A DNA stretch of 64,000 nt from M3007 sp031373665 (GCA_031373665.1 JANMMZ010000043.1:124001-188000); one strand, 5' to 3'. Shown: positions 1 through 9,393, counted from the stretch's first letter. Notes: generated by a model from the letters alone, not told the origin. Numbers and translations: made by a program.

Positions 1-55
1 GAATTTTCCAATTCGAAGTATTTTGCGCCAAATTTACTTGAGTCAACTTTAAAAA

Positions 56-2050
56 ATGACAAATACCCAGCCTACATTGCTTTGGCAACCTACTCCGGAT
101 AGCATTTTGAACAGCCATTTGCATCATTACATGCTTTGGCTTTCCAGCCAAAAACAACGGCACTTTGACGATTATGAATCATTGTGGCGGTGGTCTGTGG
201 ATGATGTTGGCGGCTTTTGGGAGTCCGTATGGGATTACTTTGAGGTGATATCGCATAGCCCATATCAACACGCTTTGCAAGGCAATGAAATGCCGAATGT
301 CAAATGGTTTGAAGGGGCCACTTTAAACTATGCAGAACACATATTTAGGAAAAAAAATGACCGACACCCAGCCATTATTTATAAAGATGAGCGCAGTGAA
401 ATGGTAGAGATTTCATGGGCAACCCTCGAATCTCAAACGGCGGCTATGGCCAAGTTTTTGCAAGATTGTGATGTTAAAGCGGGTGATAGGGTAGCGGCTT
501 TTTTGCCCAATTCACCCCATGCCATTGTTGCGGCCTTGGCATGTATGTCGGTGGGCGCCATTTGGTCAAGTTGTTCACCTGATTTTGGTGCAGCCTCGGT
601 GGCCGACCGATTTGTGCAGATCAGTCCCAAGGTATTGATCGCGGTTGACGGATATGCTTATGGCGGGAAATTATTTGATAAAACTACTGTTGTCAATGAA
701 CTGTGCAGCCTTATTCCAAGCCTTGAACAGGTAGTATTCATTCCATTTCTAAGCGTAAATGCGGTATTAGAAACCAATATTAAGGTTATCTCTTGGGATA
801 CTATCATGAGCACAAAGGCAGAATCTTTACAATTTAAGCCTTTGCCGTTTGAACACCCTATTTGGATTTTGTACTCCTCCGGCACTACCGGAGTGCCAAA
901 GGCCATCACACACTCGCATGGAGGTAACCTTTTGGAACACCTTAAATACGTACATTTTCACAATGATGTACACGAAGGCGACCGATTTTTTTGGTACTCA
1001 ACTACAGGTTGGATGATGTGGAATTTTACACTTTCCACCTTATTGAGTGGTGCTACCATTGTTTTATATGATGGTAGTCCTGCCTATCCAGACATCAATG
1101 CACTTTGGGCGTTAGCGGCATCCCTACCCATTCACCATTTTGGTACAAGTGCGCCTTTTTTAGTGAGTTGTATGAAAGCGGGTATCGCTCCTGGTCGTGA
1201 TTTTGATCTGTCCCATTTACGAAGCATTGGTTCTACTGGTTCGCCCTTACCCCCGGAGGCTTTTGCTTGGGTTTATGAGCAAATTAAGTGCGATGTATGG
1301 CTTAGTTCTATGGCAGGAGGTACCGATATATGTACGGCTTGGGTAGGAGGAAACCCATTATTGCCAGTATATCAAGGAGAAATACAGTGTCGGTGTCTCG
1401 GCACTGCCATGGAAAGTTGGGATGAGCAGGGCCTACCCGTAGCCGTGGGCGAAGTAGGGGAAATGGTTGTGACCAAACCGATGCCTTGTATGCCGGTTTT
1501 CTTTTGGAACGATACCGACGGTTCTAAATACAAAAATAGTTATTTTGAGCATTTTGAGGGTGTATGGCGACATGGCGATTGGATTCAAATAACGGAACGA
1601 AAGGGGGTAGTTATTTTAGGCAGGTCTGATGCAACCCTCAACCGACAAGGGGTTAGGATCGGAACCGCTGAAATTTACAGGGCTTTGGATCAAATACCAG
1701 AGATTAAAGATGCCTTAATTATCAATATAGAATACGCCGACGGCACGGATTGGATGCCTTTATTTGTGTTGCTCCAACCTGATCTGTTTTTAGACGACAA
1801 CCTGCAAAAAAACATTAAAAATACTTTGCGCAATACTTACAGTCCCCGTCATGTGCCCGATGCAATTATTCCAGTGCCAGACATACCATATACTATATCT
1901 GGTAAAAAAATGGAAATGCCAGTTAAGAAAATAATGCAAGGTAAGCCCTTGGATAAGGCATTTAACAGCGATTCTATGCGCAATCCTCATATTATGGCCT
2001 TTTATATTCAGTTTAGGGATGAACATGGCTTGAAATCACCAGAAAAATAA
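56..2050 (+). CDS. acetoacetate--CoA ligase (acetoacetyl-CoA synthetase)
   Basis: This 664-residue adenylate-forming enzyme should activate acetoacetate to acetoacetyl-CoA using ATP and CoA, in the cytoplasm. The N-terminal acyl-CoA-synthetase cap (residues 1-100) is followed by the AMP-binding core. The P-loop-like motif YSSGTTGVPKAITHSHGG near residues 272-289 has the form typical of acetoacetyl-CoA synthetases rather than acetyl-CoA synthetases. The hinge and A8 region (LGRSDATLNRQGVRIG) lies near 520 and the catalytic C-terminal lysine is in SGKKMEMPVKK near 612. Length matches the family (about 650). The ATG at 56 is preceded by an A-rich leader. The next gene starts 28 bases downstream on the same strand, but nothing links the functions. 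The thiolase at 5920-7098 would be a metabolic partner (acetoacetyl-CoA to acetyl-CoA) though it is not in the same operon. Family assignment is strong; other short-chain 3-oxo acids are possible substrates. Confidence 0.9.
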   Translation: MTNTQPTLLWQPTPDSILNSHLHHYMLWLSSQKQRHFDDYESLWRWSVDDVGGFWESVWDYFEVISHSPYQHALQGNEMPNVKWFEGATLNYAEHIFRKKNDRHPAIIYKDERSEMVEISWATLESQTAAMAKFLQDCDVKAGDRVAAFLPNSPHAIVAALACMSVGAIWSSCSPDFGAASVADRFVQISPKVLIAVDGYAYGGKLFDKTTVVNELCSLIPSLEQVVFIPFLSVNAVLETNIKVISWDTIMSTKAESLQFKPLPFEHPIWILYSSGTTGVPKAITHSHGGNLLEHLKYVHFHNDVHEGDRFFWYSTTGWMMWNFTLSTLLSGATIVLYDGSPAYPDINALWALAASLPIHHFGTSAPFLVSCMKAGIAPGRDFDLSHLRSIGSTGSPLPPEAFAWVYEQIKCDVWLSSMAGGTDICTAWVGGNPLLPVYQGEIQCRCLGTAMESWDEQGLPVAVGEVGEMVVTKPMPCMPVFFWNDTDGSKYKNSYFEHFEGVWRHGDWIQITERKGVVILGRSDATLNRQGVRIGTAEIYRALDQIPEIKDALIINIEYADGTDWMPLFVLLQPDLFLDDNLQKNIKNTLRNTYSPRHVPDAIIPVPDIPYTISGKKMEMPVKKIMQGKPLDKAFNSDSMRNPHIMAFYIQFRDEHGLKSPEK

Positions 2051-2078
2051 GACCTTTGCACCCTAGAACACAACATTT

Positions 2079-3119
2079 ATGAAATTACTACTCCCATTCT
2101 TTATATTTCTGACTTTATCGGCTTGCAAAAGCGAAGAGAACAAGTCTGACCCTGGGGCAGTTGCCCCTAAAAATACGCTCAATGCCAACAGCATAGAAGG
2201 TTTTATATTAAAGCCGTCTATATTGTCGGAACAAGTGACGGCTAGTGGGTCTTTAGTACCAGATGAAGAAACGGAACTCCATACTGAGGCATCGGGTAGG
2301 GTAGTGGTGATTCATTTGCCGGAGGGCAGATTGGTAAAAAAGGGAGACCTGCTTTTGAAGGTGTTTGATGAAGACCTTAAAACCCAGATCAAAAAAACTG
2401 AAACCCAGTTGCGTCAGGCCGAAATTACGGAACAGCGGCTTGGCGAATTACTGAAAGTGAAAGGCGTGAGCCAACAAGAATACGACTTAGCAGCCTTACA
2501 GGCTCAAACACTGAGATCTGAGATTGAGGTTTTGCGCATCAATATTTCAAAAACTGAATTGCGAGCACCATATGATGGCATTTTAGGCTTGCGCCGAATC
2601 AGCCCCGGAGCCTACGTCACCCCTGCTACGGCTATTACCACTTTACGCTCCGCTACGGCCTTGAAATTAGACTTTTCAGTCCCTGAACGCTATAGCCAAA
2701 ATATAAAAATTGGCCAATCTATCACCTTCAAAACAGAAGGCAATGCCCAGACCCATCAAGCAAAAGTGAAAGCCACCGAGCAAAGCATTGATGCGGCATC
2801 ACGAAATCTAATGGTTAGAGCGTCTGTGACCGATCCAAAAGGGTTGTTGCCTGGGGCTTTTGCGGAAGTTGCCTTATCAATTGGCAATAATACTGGAGCA
2901 TTGATGATTCCCAGTCAAGCGATTATCCCGCAGGCCCGCGACAAAAAAGTCATCGTATCCAGAAATGGTAAAGCGCAGTTTATTACCGTTAAGACTGGGA
3001 TTCGACAGGCTGGCCTGATCGAAGTAACAGAAGGGCTAATGTCTGGTGATACCATTGCGGTCACTGGTATCTTTTTCTTGCGGCCTGATTCACCATTGGT
3101 GTTTTCTAAGTTGGATTAA
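2079..3119 (+). CDS. RND efflux periplasmic adaptor (HlyD/MFP family) lipoprotein
   Basis: A membrane-fusion-protein adaptor that normally bridges an inner-membrane pump and an outer-membrane channel. The first residues form a lipoprotein signal with lipobox LSAC (Cys16). A biotinyl-lipoyl half follows (residues about 65-95), then an alpha-hairpin (about 100-150, KKTETQLRQAEITEQRL), the second lipoyl half (LRAPYDGILGLRRISPGAY, about 161-180), a beta-barrel and the membrane-proximal domain. Its 346 residues are normal for the family. No pump or TolC-like gene follows: the next genes encode polysaccharide chain-length and ligase/polymerase proteins, so this is an orphan adaptor here. The sequence GACCTTTGCA at 2051-2060 resembles the Bacteroidota -7 element except for the first base, so it may have its own promoter just after the ligase gene. 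Function with a distant RND pump is inferred. Confidence 0.85.
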   Translation: MKLLLPFFIFLTLSACKSEENKSDPGAVAPKNTLNANSIEGFILKPSILSEQVTASGSLVPDEETELHTEASGRVVVIHLPEGRLVKKGDLLLKVFDEDLKTQIKKTETQLRQAEITEQRLGELLKVKGVSQQEYDLAALQAQTLRSEIEVLRINISKTELRAPYDGILGLRRISPGAYVTPATAITTLRSATALKLDFSVPERYSQNIKIGQSITFKTEGNAQTHQAKVKATEQSIDAASRNLMVRASVTDPKGLLPGAFAEVALSIGNNTGALMIPSQAIIPQARDKKVIVSRNGKAQFITVKTGIRQAGLIEVTEGLMSGDTIAVTGIFFLRPDSPLVFSKLD

Positions 3120-3283
3120 TCCTTGATCCAAGCAGCGAATTCATGACCTTGTGCGTTCCGAGATCGGATTGATAAGGCAATAAAACTGTTTTTAGGGAGT
3201 ATCTTTCTGCCTGAAAAAACAATGCTTTATAGATATTGAATTTATAAAAGCAGTTTCTTCGTCTTCGATTTCCTGAAAAAAAG

Positions 3284-3291
3284 TACCTTTG
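3284..3291 (+). promoter_or_regulatory. -7 promoter element TAnnTTTG for the wzz-like gene
   Basis: TACCTTTG followed by CGCC, about 70 bases before the ATG at 3361. It fits the Bacteroidota sigma-A -7 consensus. It argues that the in-frame codons upstream of 3361 are not translated. No clear -33 TTG was found. Confidence 0.55.
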
Positions 3292-3360
3292 CGCCGTTTT
3301 TGCAGAGGATTCAAACAAATCCGTGCAAAAGCACACACATTTCTATTGAAACAAACGAGC

Positions 3361-4473
3361 ATGAGTCAACGTGATAGCCTATTGGGCATCTTTTCTGTTA
3401 TTTACCGTTGGAAAAAGTGGATTATCAATATTTGTTTGCTGGCTTTGGTCGGCAGCATCATTGCTACGCTTCTTTTGAAAAATTACTACGAGTCTTCCAC
3501 TGTTTTTTATCCGGTCAATCCAAGGGTATCCAATCCCGAAATGATATTCGGTACTGCCGGAGAGGTGATGGATTATTTTGGTGGCGATCAAGATTTAGAT
3601 CGAATCCTCGAACTTGCCTCTGGCGGCGAATTGGTTGATTTTATGATCCAACGTTTTCGCCTGCACGAGCATTACGATATTGACTCTACCTCTCAAAAAG
3701 GGCGTTTTTTTGTCAGGGAAGCATTCAGAAGCCATTATAAAGCCGAAAAAAATAAAAACGATGCGGTGGTTATCACTGTAGAGGATACCGATCCTGAATT
3801 GGCGGCTACTATGGCCAATGAAGCCCGTCTGTTTATAGACAGAACAGCACAACGTTTTATAAAAGAAAGCCAAGCCAAGATCCTCGCTACCTTCGATCTG
3901 GGTATTAAGCGCAAGATGTCGGAACTAAAGATTATTACCGATAGCCTAAGTCGCTTGCAATATCAGTATAATATATATAATCCTGGTACACAAGGCGAAA
4001 GATTGGGTTATAGCCTTTCTATTGCAGAGTCTGAAATTACCCGTAGCCGCGCCAAATTAGAGATTTTGCAGAATAATCCACTCGTGCCTCAAGACACAGT
4101 GGAGTTCATCAAAGCAAACCTACGTGCCTATGAACGAGAGCGGGAGTCATTGGTGGCACGTACAACTACAGGCGACAAACTAAACCTACAAAAATACAAT
4201 GAAGCCTCGCCAACCATCACTGTTTTGAGCGATTTGCACTTTCAAGCCCGCAAACAGTTGAGTTATGATTTGGAGCGGTACAACCAAATACTTTCCACTT
4301 ACAATTCTAAGATTTCTTTGATACATACTGTGGAAACCGCCAAAGTGCCTTATATAAAAAGCCGCCCCAAGCGCAGTATGCTCGTGGTCATATCTGTCAT
4401 TGGAGCCTTACTTTTTTCTGTCATTGGAGCCCTGCTTTTCGAGGCTTACAAAGATATGGAGCAACAGTCCTAA
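3361..4473 (+). CDS. Wzz/GNVR-type polysaccharide chain-length determinant
   Basis: A 370-residue inner-membrane protein of the polysaccharide co-polymerase type. One transmembrane helix lies near residues 20-40 and another near the C terminus (about 342-362), with a long periplasmic, helix-rich part between. There is no C-terminal tyrosine-kinase domain, so it resembles Wzz proteins rather than Wzc. Such proteins set the length of O-antigen or exopolysaccharide chains. I chose the ATG at 3361 because an upstream in-frame reading would start inside the -7 promoter box at 3284-3291. The O-antigen-ligase-like gene follows after 20 bases, so the two are probably one operon. No glycosyltransferases or flippase are nearby, so the polysaccharide itself is unknown. 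Confidence 0.8.
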   Translation: MSQRDSLLGIFSVIYRWKKWIINICLLALVGSIIATLLLKNYYESSTVFYPVNPRVSNPEMIFGTAGEVMDYFGGDQDLDRILELASGGELVDFMIQRFRLHEHYDIDSTSQKGRFFVREAFRSHYKAEKNKNDAVVITVEDTDPELAATMANEARLFIDRTAQRFIKESQAKILATFDLGIKRKMSELKIITDSLSRLQYQYNIYNPGTQGERLGYSLSIAESEITRSRAKLEILQNNPLVPQDTVEFIKANLRAYERERESLVARTTTGDKLNLQKYNEASPTITVLSDLHFQARKQLSYDLERYNQILSTYNSKISLIHTVETAKVPYIKSRPKRSMLVVISVIGALLFSVIGALLFEAYKDMEQQS

Positions 4474-4493
4474 TGAATCCCATCTACTGAAGC

Positions 4494-5942
4494 ATGTTAG
4501 GCATTCCTATTTCCCATCCTCAAAAATGGCACTACTGGATACTTTCGACACTGATTGTCGGGGGTATAGTGGGCAGTGTTGTCCAAGAGGCATTATGGCC
4601 TGCCGTATTGCCCGTTGCAGCATTGGTATTGTGGGTGGCTATCATTGATATTAAGAGTATTTTTTTCTTAATGCTGGCCTGTATTCCAATATCTATCGAA
4701 TTTTATCTGCCCGGTAATTTAAGTACCGATCTTCCATCCGAGCCATTCATGTGGCTTCTCACCCTTTTGGGGGCTTTCTGGGTTTTACAAAATTGGAAAA
4801 GCATAGAATTTGGATTTATTAAACATCCAATTACCTTGGCCTTGTTTGCGCATTTGGCTTGGATGATCGTTTGCATGATCGGCTCCGAACAGTGGTTGCA
4901 CTCCTTTAAGTTTTGCTTAGCCAAAGGTTGGTATGTCGCAGTATTTTACTTTTGGGCAGGGCGGATACTGAATACGGAGCAAGACCATAAAAAAATGTTG
5001 TGGTTCTTTTTTATTCCGTTGCTATTTGCCACGATTTGGGTGTTGATTAGGCATTCAAAATTAGATTTCTCTTTTGAAGGTGCTGGCTACGCCATGGGGC
5101 CATTCTTTAGAAATCACGTGATGTACGCCTGTTTGTTAGCGATATTTATCCCATTCCTGTGGTATGGCACCTATTGGTACAAACGCTGGTCTGCCCCTTG
5201 GCTCTTATTAGTTTTTGGAATTCTGGTACTGCTACTAGGGATTAATTTTGCTTATACCCGTGCAGCGTACGTGGCCCTTGTGGCCGCTATTGGCATTACT
5301 TATTTTGTCAGGTGGCGAAAAGTCAAATATGCGCTGCTTGCATTCGCAATAGTGGTTGGTATTTTTATCAATTTTGTGGCCACTAGTGACAATTGGCTCA
5401 AATTTACACCGAAATTTGAAAAAGCCGTCACCCACACTGAATTTACCAACTTACTAGAAGCCACTACCAAATTGGAAGATATTTCAACTATGGAGCGCGT
5501 ATATCGTTGGGTAGCAGCCTCTTACATGGTCAGGGAGCACCCATACATGGGATATGGATCAGGTAATTTCTATTCGTTTTATAAAAATTATACCGTTTCT
5601 AGTTTTAAGACCTATGTAAGTGACAACCCTGAAATGTCAGGAATGCACAATTATTTTTTTATGACTACTGTAGAACAAGGGTTTCCTGGGCTGATATTCT
5701 TTTTAATATTTTGCCTCGTGGTCATATTATGGGGCGAACGCATATATCACCAAACGAATACAGCCAGTCAACGACGGACGTTACTGGCTGCTTTGCTATG
5801 TTTTTCGCTCATCAATCTTTTAATGTTGATGAATGACTTTGTAGAAACCGATAAAATCGGCTCCCTATTCTTTATTAGTGCGGCTATTATTGTAAATATT
5901 GACCTGAGTAATAAGAAAACTAAACTTTCTCAATCACAATAG
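4494..5942 (+). CDS. O-antigen ligase / Wzy-like polymerase family membrane protein
   Basis: A 482-residue protein with about eleven hydrophobic segments and one large extracytoplasmic loop (residues about 300-390). The segment YRWVAASYMVREHPYMGYGSGNF near residue 340-365 is the characteristic Wzy_C/O-antigen-ligase loop with conserved Arg, His-Pro and Gly-x-Gly-x-Gly/Asn positions. Members either polymerise repeat units (Wzy) or ligate glycan to a lipid or protein acceptor (WaaL, PglL). Sequence alone does not decide which. It follows the Wzz-like gene by 20 bases, which favours a polymerase working with that chain-length protein. Its 3' end overlaps the convergent thiolase gene by 23 bases (5920-5942), leaving no room for a terminator between them. 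Confidence 0.8.
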   Translation: MLGIPISHPQKWHYWILSTLIVGGIVGSVVQEALWPAVLPVAALVLWVAIIDIKSIFFLMLACIPISIEFYLPGNLSTDLPSEPFMWLLTLLGAFWVLQNWKSIEFGFIKHPITLALFAHLAWMIVCMIGSEQWLHSFKFCLAKGWYVAVFYFWAGRILNTEQDHKKMLWFFFIPLLFATIWVLIRHSKLDFSFEGAGYAMGPFFRNHVMYACLLAIFIPFLWYGTYWYKRWSAPWLLLVFGILVLLLGINFAYTRAAYVALVAAIGITYFVRWRKVKYALLAFAIVVGIFINFVATSDNWLKFTPKFEKAVTHTEFTNLLEATTKLEDISTMERVYRWVAASYMVREHPYMGYGSGNFYSFYKNYTVSSFKTYVSDNPEMSGMHNYFFMTTVEQGFPGLIFFLIFCLVVILWGERIYHQTNTASQRRTLLAALLCFSLINLLMLMNDFVETDKIGSLFFISAAIIVNIDLSNKKTKLSQSQ

Positions 5943-7098
5943 CCGTAGCACCACCGCCGCCATTGCAGATGGCTGCAAGCCCTAGGGAGCCTCCTTTTAG
6001 TTGTAGCACATTGTTTAAGGTGGTGATGATCCTTGCACCAGATGCACCCAATGGATGCCCGAGGGATACCGCTCCACCAAATACATTTGTTTGGGCATGA
6101 TCAATATCCATGACCTGCTCAAAAGCCATTGTTACTACTGAAAAGGCTTCGTTGACTTCAAAAAAGTCTATATCATTCTTAGTGACACCTGCCATTTTCA
6201 ATGCCTTGGGTGCTGCTATAGTTGGAGAAGTGGTAAACCATTCTGGTGCCTGTTCCGCATCGGCGAATCCCCTGATTTTAGCAAGTGGCTTTAATCCAAG
6301 TCGTTTTACGGCAGATGCACTGGCTAAAATGATGGCTGCTGCGCCATCATTGATGGTGCTGGCATTGGCCGCTGTCACGGTTCCATCGGGTGAAAAAGCT
6401 GGCTTCAACGAGGCAATTTTATCAAACATCACCTTCTTATATTCTTCATCTTCTGTGATTCGTAACGGATCACCCTTGCGCTGTGGGATCAATACGGGCA
6501 CTATTTCAGACTTAAAAAAGCCTTGTTCCGTAGCAAAAGCCGATCTTTTGTACGAATCTATGGCAAATGCATCCTGTGCTTCACGGCTAATGCCGTATTT
6601 TACAGCCGTAGCATCAGCACAAAAACCCATGGCTTTTTGATTATAAACATCGGTGAGTCCATCTTTGGAAAGCCCATCTACCAATTCGCCATTGCCAAAT
6701 TTGTACCCCCACCGTGCATTGGGAATATAATAGGGTATTTGCGACATGTTTTCCATGCCCCCTGCCACTACGATGTCATTCATGCCCAACATAATGCTTT
6801 GGGCACCCAAAGTCACTGCTTTCATACCAGAGGCACATACCTTATTGATACCTGTACATGGTACATGATCGCCGATTCCGGCAAATCGAGCCGCTTGGCG
6901 AGCAGGTGCTTGGCCAAGGTTGGCACTGACTACATTGCCCATTAATACTTCGTTGACTTCTGCGGCATCAACTTTGGCCTCTAGTAGTGCGCCTTGAATA
7001 GCGGCTGCACCAAGTTGGGTAGCAGATAATCCGGATAGACTGCCGCCAAAACTACCAATGGGCGTGCGTACGGCAGCAATAATATATACTTCTTGCAT
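5920..7098 (-). CDS. acetyl-CoA C-acetyltransferase (thiolase)
   Basis: A 392-residue thiolase that interconverts two acetyl-CoA and acetoacetyl-CoA, or cleaves longer 3-ketoacyl-CoA. The nucleophilic cysteine is Cys88 in NKVCASGMKAV. The NEAF motif, the GHPLGASGAR histidine motif and the C-terminal CNGGGG cysteine motif are all present. The start at 7098 gives MQEVYIIAAVRTPIG, the usual thiolase beginning. A longer reading to 7176 is possible but would cross the promoter box at 7125-7132 and add residues unlike the family. The gene is convergent with and overlaps the end of the O-antigen-ligase gene. It could supply or use acetoacetyl-CoA made by the ligase at 56-2050. Confidence 0.92.
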   Translation of the reverse strand: MQEVYIIAAVRTPIGSFGGSLSGLSATQLGAAAIQGALLEAKVDAAEVNEVLMGNVVSANLGQAPARQAARFAGIGDHVPCTGINKVCASGMKAVTLGAQSIMLGMNDIVVAGGMENMSQIPYYIPNARWGYKFGNGELVDGLSKDGLTDVYNQKAMGFCADATAVKYGISREAQDAFAIDSYKRSAFATEQGFFKSEIVPVLIPQRKGDPLRITEDEEYKKVMFDKIASLKPAFSPDGTVTAANASTINDGAAAIILASASAVKRLGLKPLAKIRGFADAEQAPEWFTTSPTIAAPKALKMAGVTKNDIDFFEVNEAFSVVTMAFEQVMDIDHAQTNVFGGAVSLGHPLGASGARIITTLNNVLQLKGGSLGLAAICNGGGGATAIVIEKV

Positions 7099-7124
7099 AA
7101 AGTGGTGATGTTTGATTAGAGCCG

Positions 7125-7132
7125 CAAAGGTA
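7125..7132 (-). promoter_or_regulatory. -7 promoter element for the thiolase gene
   Basis: On the minus strand this reads TACCTTTG followed by CGGC, 26 bases before the ATG at 7098. It supports the shorter thiolase start. Confidence 0.55.
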
Positions 7133-7204
7133 ATATTTCTTTGGGAACAGGTAAATAAAATAACCGACCTTTGCATAGCCTAAATGGCAGATTAAAGCGA
7201 TTAT

Positions 7205-7924
7205 ATGATTAAATATATTTTTTTAATAATACTATTTGTGCCACTTTTTGCAACTGCACAAAGCCCATATAGGTTAAATACCAAAAGGGAATTATCCATT
7301 TTTGGTGGCGCAACGCTTGGGTTGGGCGGTGCGTATTTGCTCCAACGACAGCATCAGCCTTTTACAGCATCAGAAATTAATACCCTTCGGGTCAGCGATA
7401 TACCACGATTTGACCGGTTTTCTGTCAACTATTTTTCACATTCTGCTAAAAAAGCCAGCGATTGGATCTTGATATCGTCTTTGGTAGCACCGACCTTATT
7501 ATTATTGGATAAGCATGCAAGAAAAGATGCCTTGAAAATAGGCGTTATTGGCGCAGAAACCCTATTGTGTAACCTAGCCTTGGTAGGCCTAACCAAAGAA
7601 CTGACGCGCCGATCTAGGCCATTGACCTATAATCCCAACGCACCCTTGGCGTTGAAATTGGAAAAAGATGCAAGGCAGTCATTTTTTTCGGGGCATACTT
7701 CCTTGACGGCAGCAGCAACTTTTGCCACGGCATCTATCTGGACTAGTTATCATCCAGATGCTAGGTTGAATCCTTATGTTTGGGGAGTGGCAGCAGTGAT
7801 TCCAGCCACAGTGGCCTGTTTACGTGTCAGGGCTGGAAAGCACTTTCTTTCCGATGTTATTGCTGGTTTTGCTATAGGTGCGGCTAGTGGTTGGCTGATT
7901 CCTAGGTGGCACCGATTTAATTGA
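7205..7924 (+). CDS. PAP2-superfamily membrane phosphatase
   Basis: A 239-residue protein with a signal peptide or first membrane helix (residues 1-18) and several further hydrophobic segments. The three PAP2 motifs are visible: K-x6-RP in KELTRRSRP (about 131-139), FSGHTS in place of PSGHT (about 160-165) and RVRAGKHFLSD (about 206-216), giving the catalytic Arg, His and His-Asp. Such enzymes dephosphorylate lipid phosphates such as undecaprenyl pyrophosphate, phosphatidate or lipid A. The substrate cannot be told. GACCTTTG at 7166-7173 may be a variant -7 element. The stop overlaps the convergent lipoprotein gene by 8 bases. Confidence 0.85.
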   Translation: MIKYIFLIILFVPLFATAQSPYRLNTKRELSIFGGATLGLGGAYLLQRQHQPFTASEINTLRVSDIPRFDRFSVNYFSHSAKKASDWILISSLVAPTLLLLDKHARKDALKIGVIGAETLLCNLALVGLTKELTRRSRPLTYNPNAPLALKLEKDARQSFFSGHTSLTAAATFATASIWTSYHPDARLNPYVWGVAAVIPATVACLRVRAGKHFLSDVIAGFAIGAASGWLIPRWHRFN

Positions 7925-8360
7925 CTTGGGTAAACGCTAGATCTTTGGTAGCACCCAGTGCACGATAATGCAACTGTGTTTTATCACATTTCAAAACCAA
8001 GTTACATTGGGTGTCTTGACCTATCTCTATAAAACACCATCCATCGCTGGTGTCGGCACCTTCTATTTTACAAGCGGCATTGCTGCAAGTTGCATCGGCT
8101 TCTATAGACGTTTCGAGCGTAGGTTGACCATTGTTTTGGTGCAACATTCTATTCCCAATCACCTCTATGATGTAGTTTGGATCTTGATTGCTTTGCCATT
8201 TTCCCTGCAAAACCTTGAGCAAATCTGCGTTGTCAGGTTCTGACTTTATCATTTCAGTATCTTTTTTCTCAGTCTGATTTTCTGGTGTTTTTATATTTCC
8301 TTTACAGGCTACCAAGGTAATACAAAGTGCAATGAAATAAATGTTAAGTGATCGAATCAT
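7917..8360 (-). CDS. small lipoprotein of unknown function
   Basis: A 147-residue protein with a lipoprotein signal ending in the lipobox LVAC (Cys19), then a charged linker and a small domain with several cysteines (about residues 90-125) that looks beta-rich, of the kind that measures ligand or fits a META/lipocalin-like fold. I do not recognise the family. It is convergent with the PAP2 gene and overlaps its last 8 bases. It has the same general plan (lipoprotein signal, short linker, small beta domain) as the protein encoded divergently at 8530-9369, but no clear sequence similarity was seen. Confidence 0.6.
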   Translation of the reverse strand: MIRSLNIYFIALCITLVACKGNIKTPENQTEKKDTEMIKSEPDNADLLKVLQGKWQSNQDPNYIIEVIGNRMLHQNNGQPTLETSIEADATCSNAACKIEGADTSDGWCFIEIGQDTQCNLVLKCDKTQLHYRALGATKDLAFTQVN

Positions 8361-8472
8361 AATTAATTGAGGCTTAGGTAAAGTAGCAAAAAATATAATA
8401 GAGAATTAATAAACTTACGCCATTCAAACCACCGACAATCAAATTTGTTGTCGAATTGATGTTGATATTTTG

Positions 8473-8480
8473 TACTTTTG
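8473..8480 (+). promoter_or_regulatory. -7 promoter element for the 8530 lipoprotein gene
   Basis: TACTTTTG followed by CGAA, with a TTG at 8448-8450 about 22 bases upstream that could serve as the -33 element. It lies 50 bases before the ATG at 8530. Confidence 0.55.
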
Positions 8481-8529
8481 CGAAATTTTTTAAAAAAACT
8501 ATTTTTAATTGTTTAATAATCAATATTTT

Positions 8530-9369
8530 ATGAAAAAATTAATTTTTTCAGTATTCGTATCATGTCTATTGCTTGCTGGTTGCAAATCAGATGGAGACAA
8601 TAAATCAAATTCTAAGAAAGCGACTGGATTGGTCGCCCAATTAGCAGGCAACTGGGTCACGTTAGGCGTTTGTCAGACTATTGGAGAATATGGCTCAGTC
8701 ATTGAGGCCACCAATAATACCCATGTACCGTTTTCGTACGCACTGGCATTTGATGTGAATACACCGGATCAAGTGGTGTGTTACAACGGGGTTAAATCAT
8801 GGCAACTACCTATTAATGTAGTCAAAGATACTATAGAAATGGTGGGTGCTAAAGATGGCAAATCTATCTTTTTGGTCGTTGAAAATGGTGGCCAAGATAA
8901 GGTAATGACCATGTTTGATGGTACCACTGATCCCGCACAAATGGATGTGTTTACCAAGTCCAACGCCATGAATACACCTCCAAGCGAAGCCTTTAAACTG
9001 GCATTGAATTATAATTTGCTGGGACAAAACTATACTTCTATTTCAAAATCAAATGCCAAGCCAGAAGTCATGTTTTATCCAAATGGAATTATTAAGGGAA
9101 TTGACCCTTACAACCACTACGAAATCTGTGCTGGTGGCGATTGTTTTCTCGGTGGCGGTGCATTTGATGTGATTGAACTATCCAATACCTCCGATGCTTC
9201 TAAGCCACTGAAGAATTTTGGTTTCAAGTTCAGTACCACCAATGATACGCTTACCTTGTACAATCTTGAAAATACGACCAACCTTGAGAAGGGCTTACAC
9301 AAGACCATAGGCGCGGCATATGTATTGGCCAAGAAAAAAGCACCTGCGAAAGAGGCATCTAAAAAGTAA
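8530..9369 (+). CDS. lipoprotein of unknown function
   Basis: A 279-residue protein starting MKKLIFSVFVSCLLLAGCK, with lipobox LAGC (Cys18). After a short Lys/Asp/Asn/Ser linker the chain is beta-rich and polar, with two paired stretches that each start with a predicted strand-loop, and ends in a lysine/alanine tail (KKKAPAKEASKK). I do not recognise the family. The ATG at 8530 is preferred over an upstream in-frame codon because it gives a clean lipoprotein signal and lies 50 bases after a good -7 box. A strong hairpin with a T-run follows at 9394-9428, so it is probably monocistronic. Confidence 0.65.
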   Translation: MKKLIFSVFVSCLLLAGCKSDGDNKSNSKKATGLVAQLAGNWVTLGVCQTIGEYGSVIEATNNTHVPFSYALAFDVNTPDQVVCYNGVKSWQLPINVVKDTIEMVGAKDGKSIFLVVENGGQDKVMTMFDGTTDPAQMDVFTKSNAMNTPPSEAFKLALNYNLLGQNYTSISKSNAKPEVMFYPNGIIKGIDPYNHYEICAGGDCFLGGGAFDVIELSNTSDASKPLKNFGFKFSTTNDTLTLYNLENTTNLEKGLHKTIGAAYVLAKKKAPAKEASKK

Positions 9370-9393
9370 ATTTTTTTTATAAATATTCTTTTG

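Noticed and set aside
6110..6640. Plus-strand reading frame within the thiolase
   Set aside because: It is the complementary frame of a strongly conserved gene, with no promoter or family resemblance.
7099..7176. Longer thiolase start
   Set aside because: The added residues do not resemble thiolases and the region contains the -7 promoter box.
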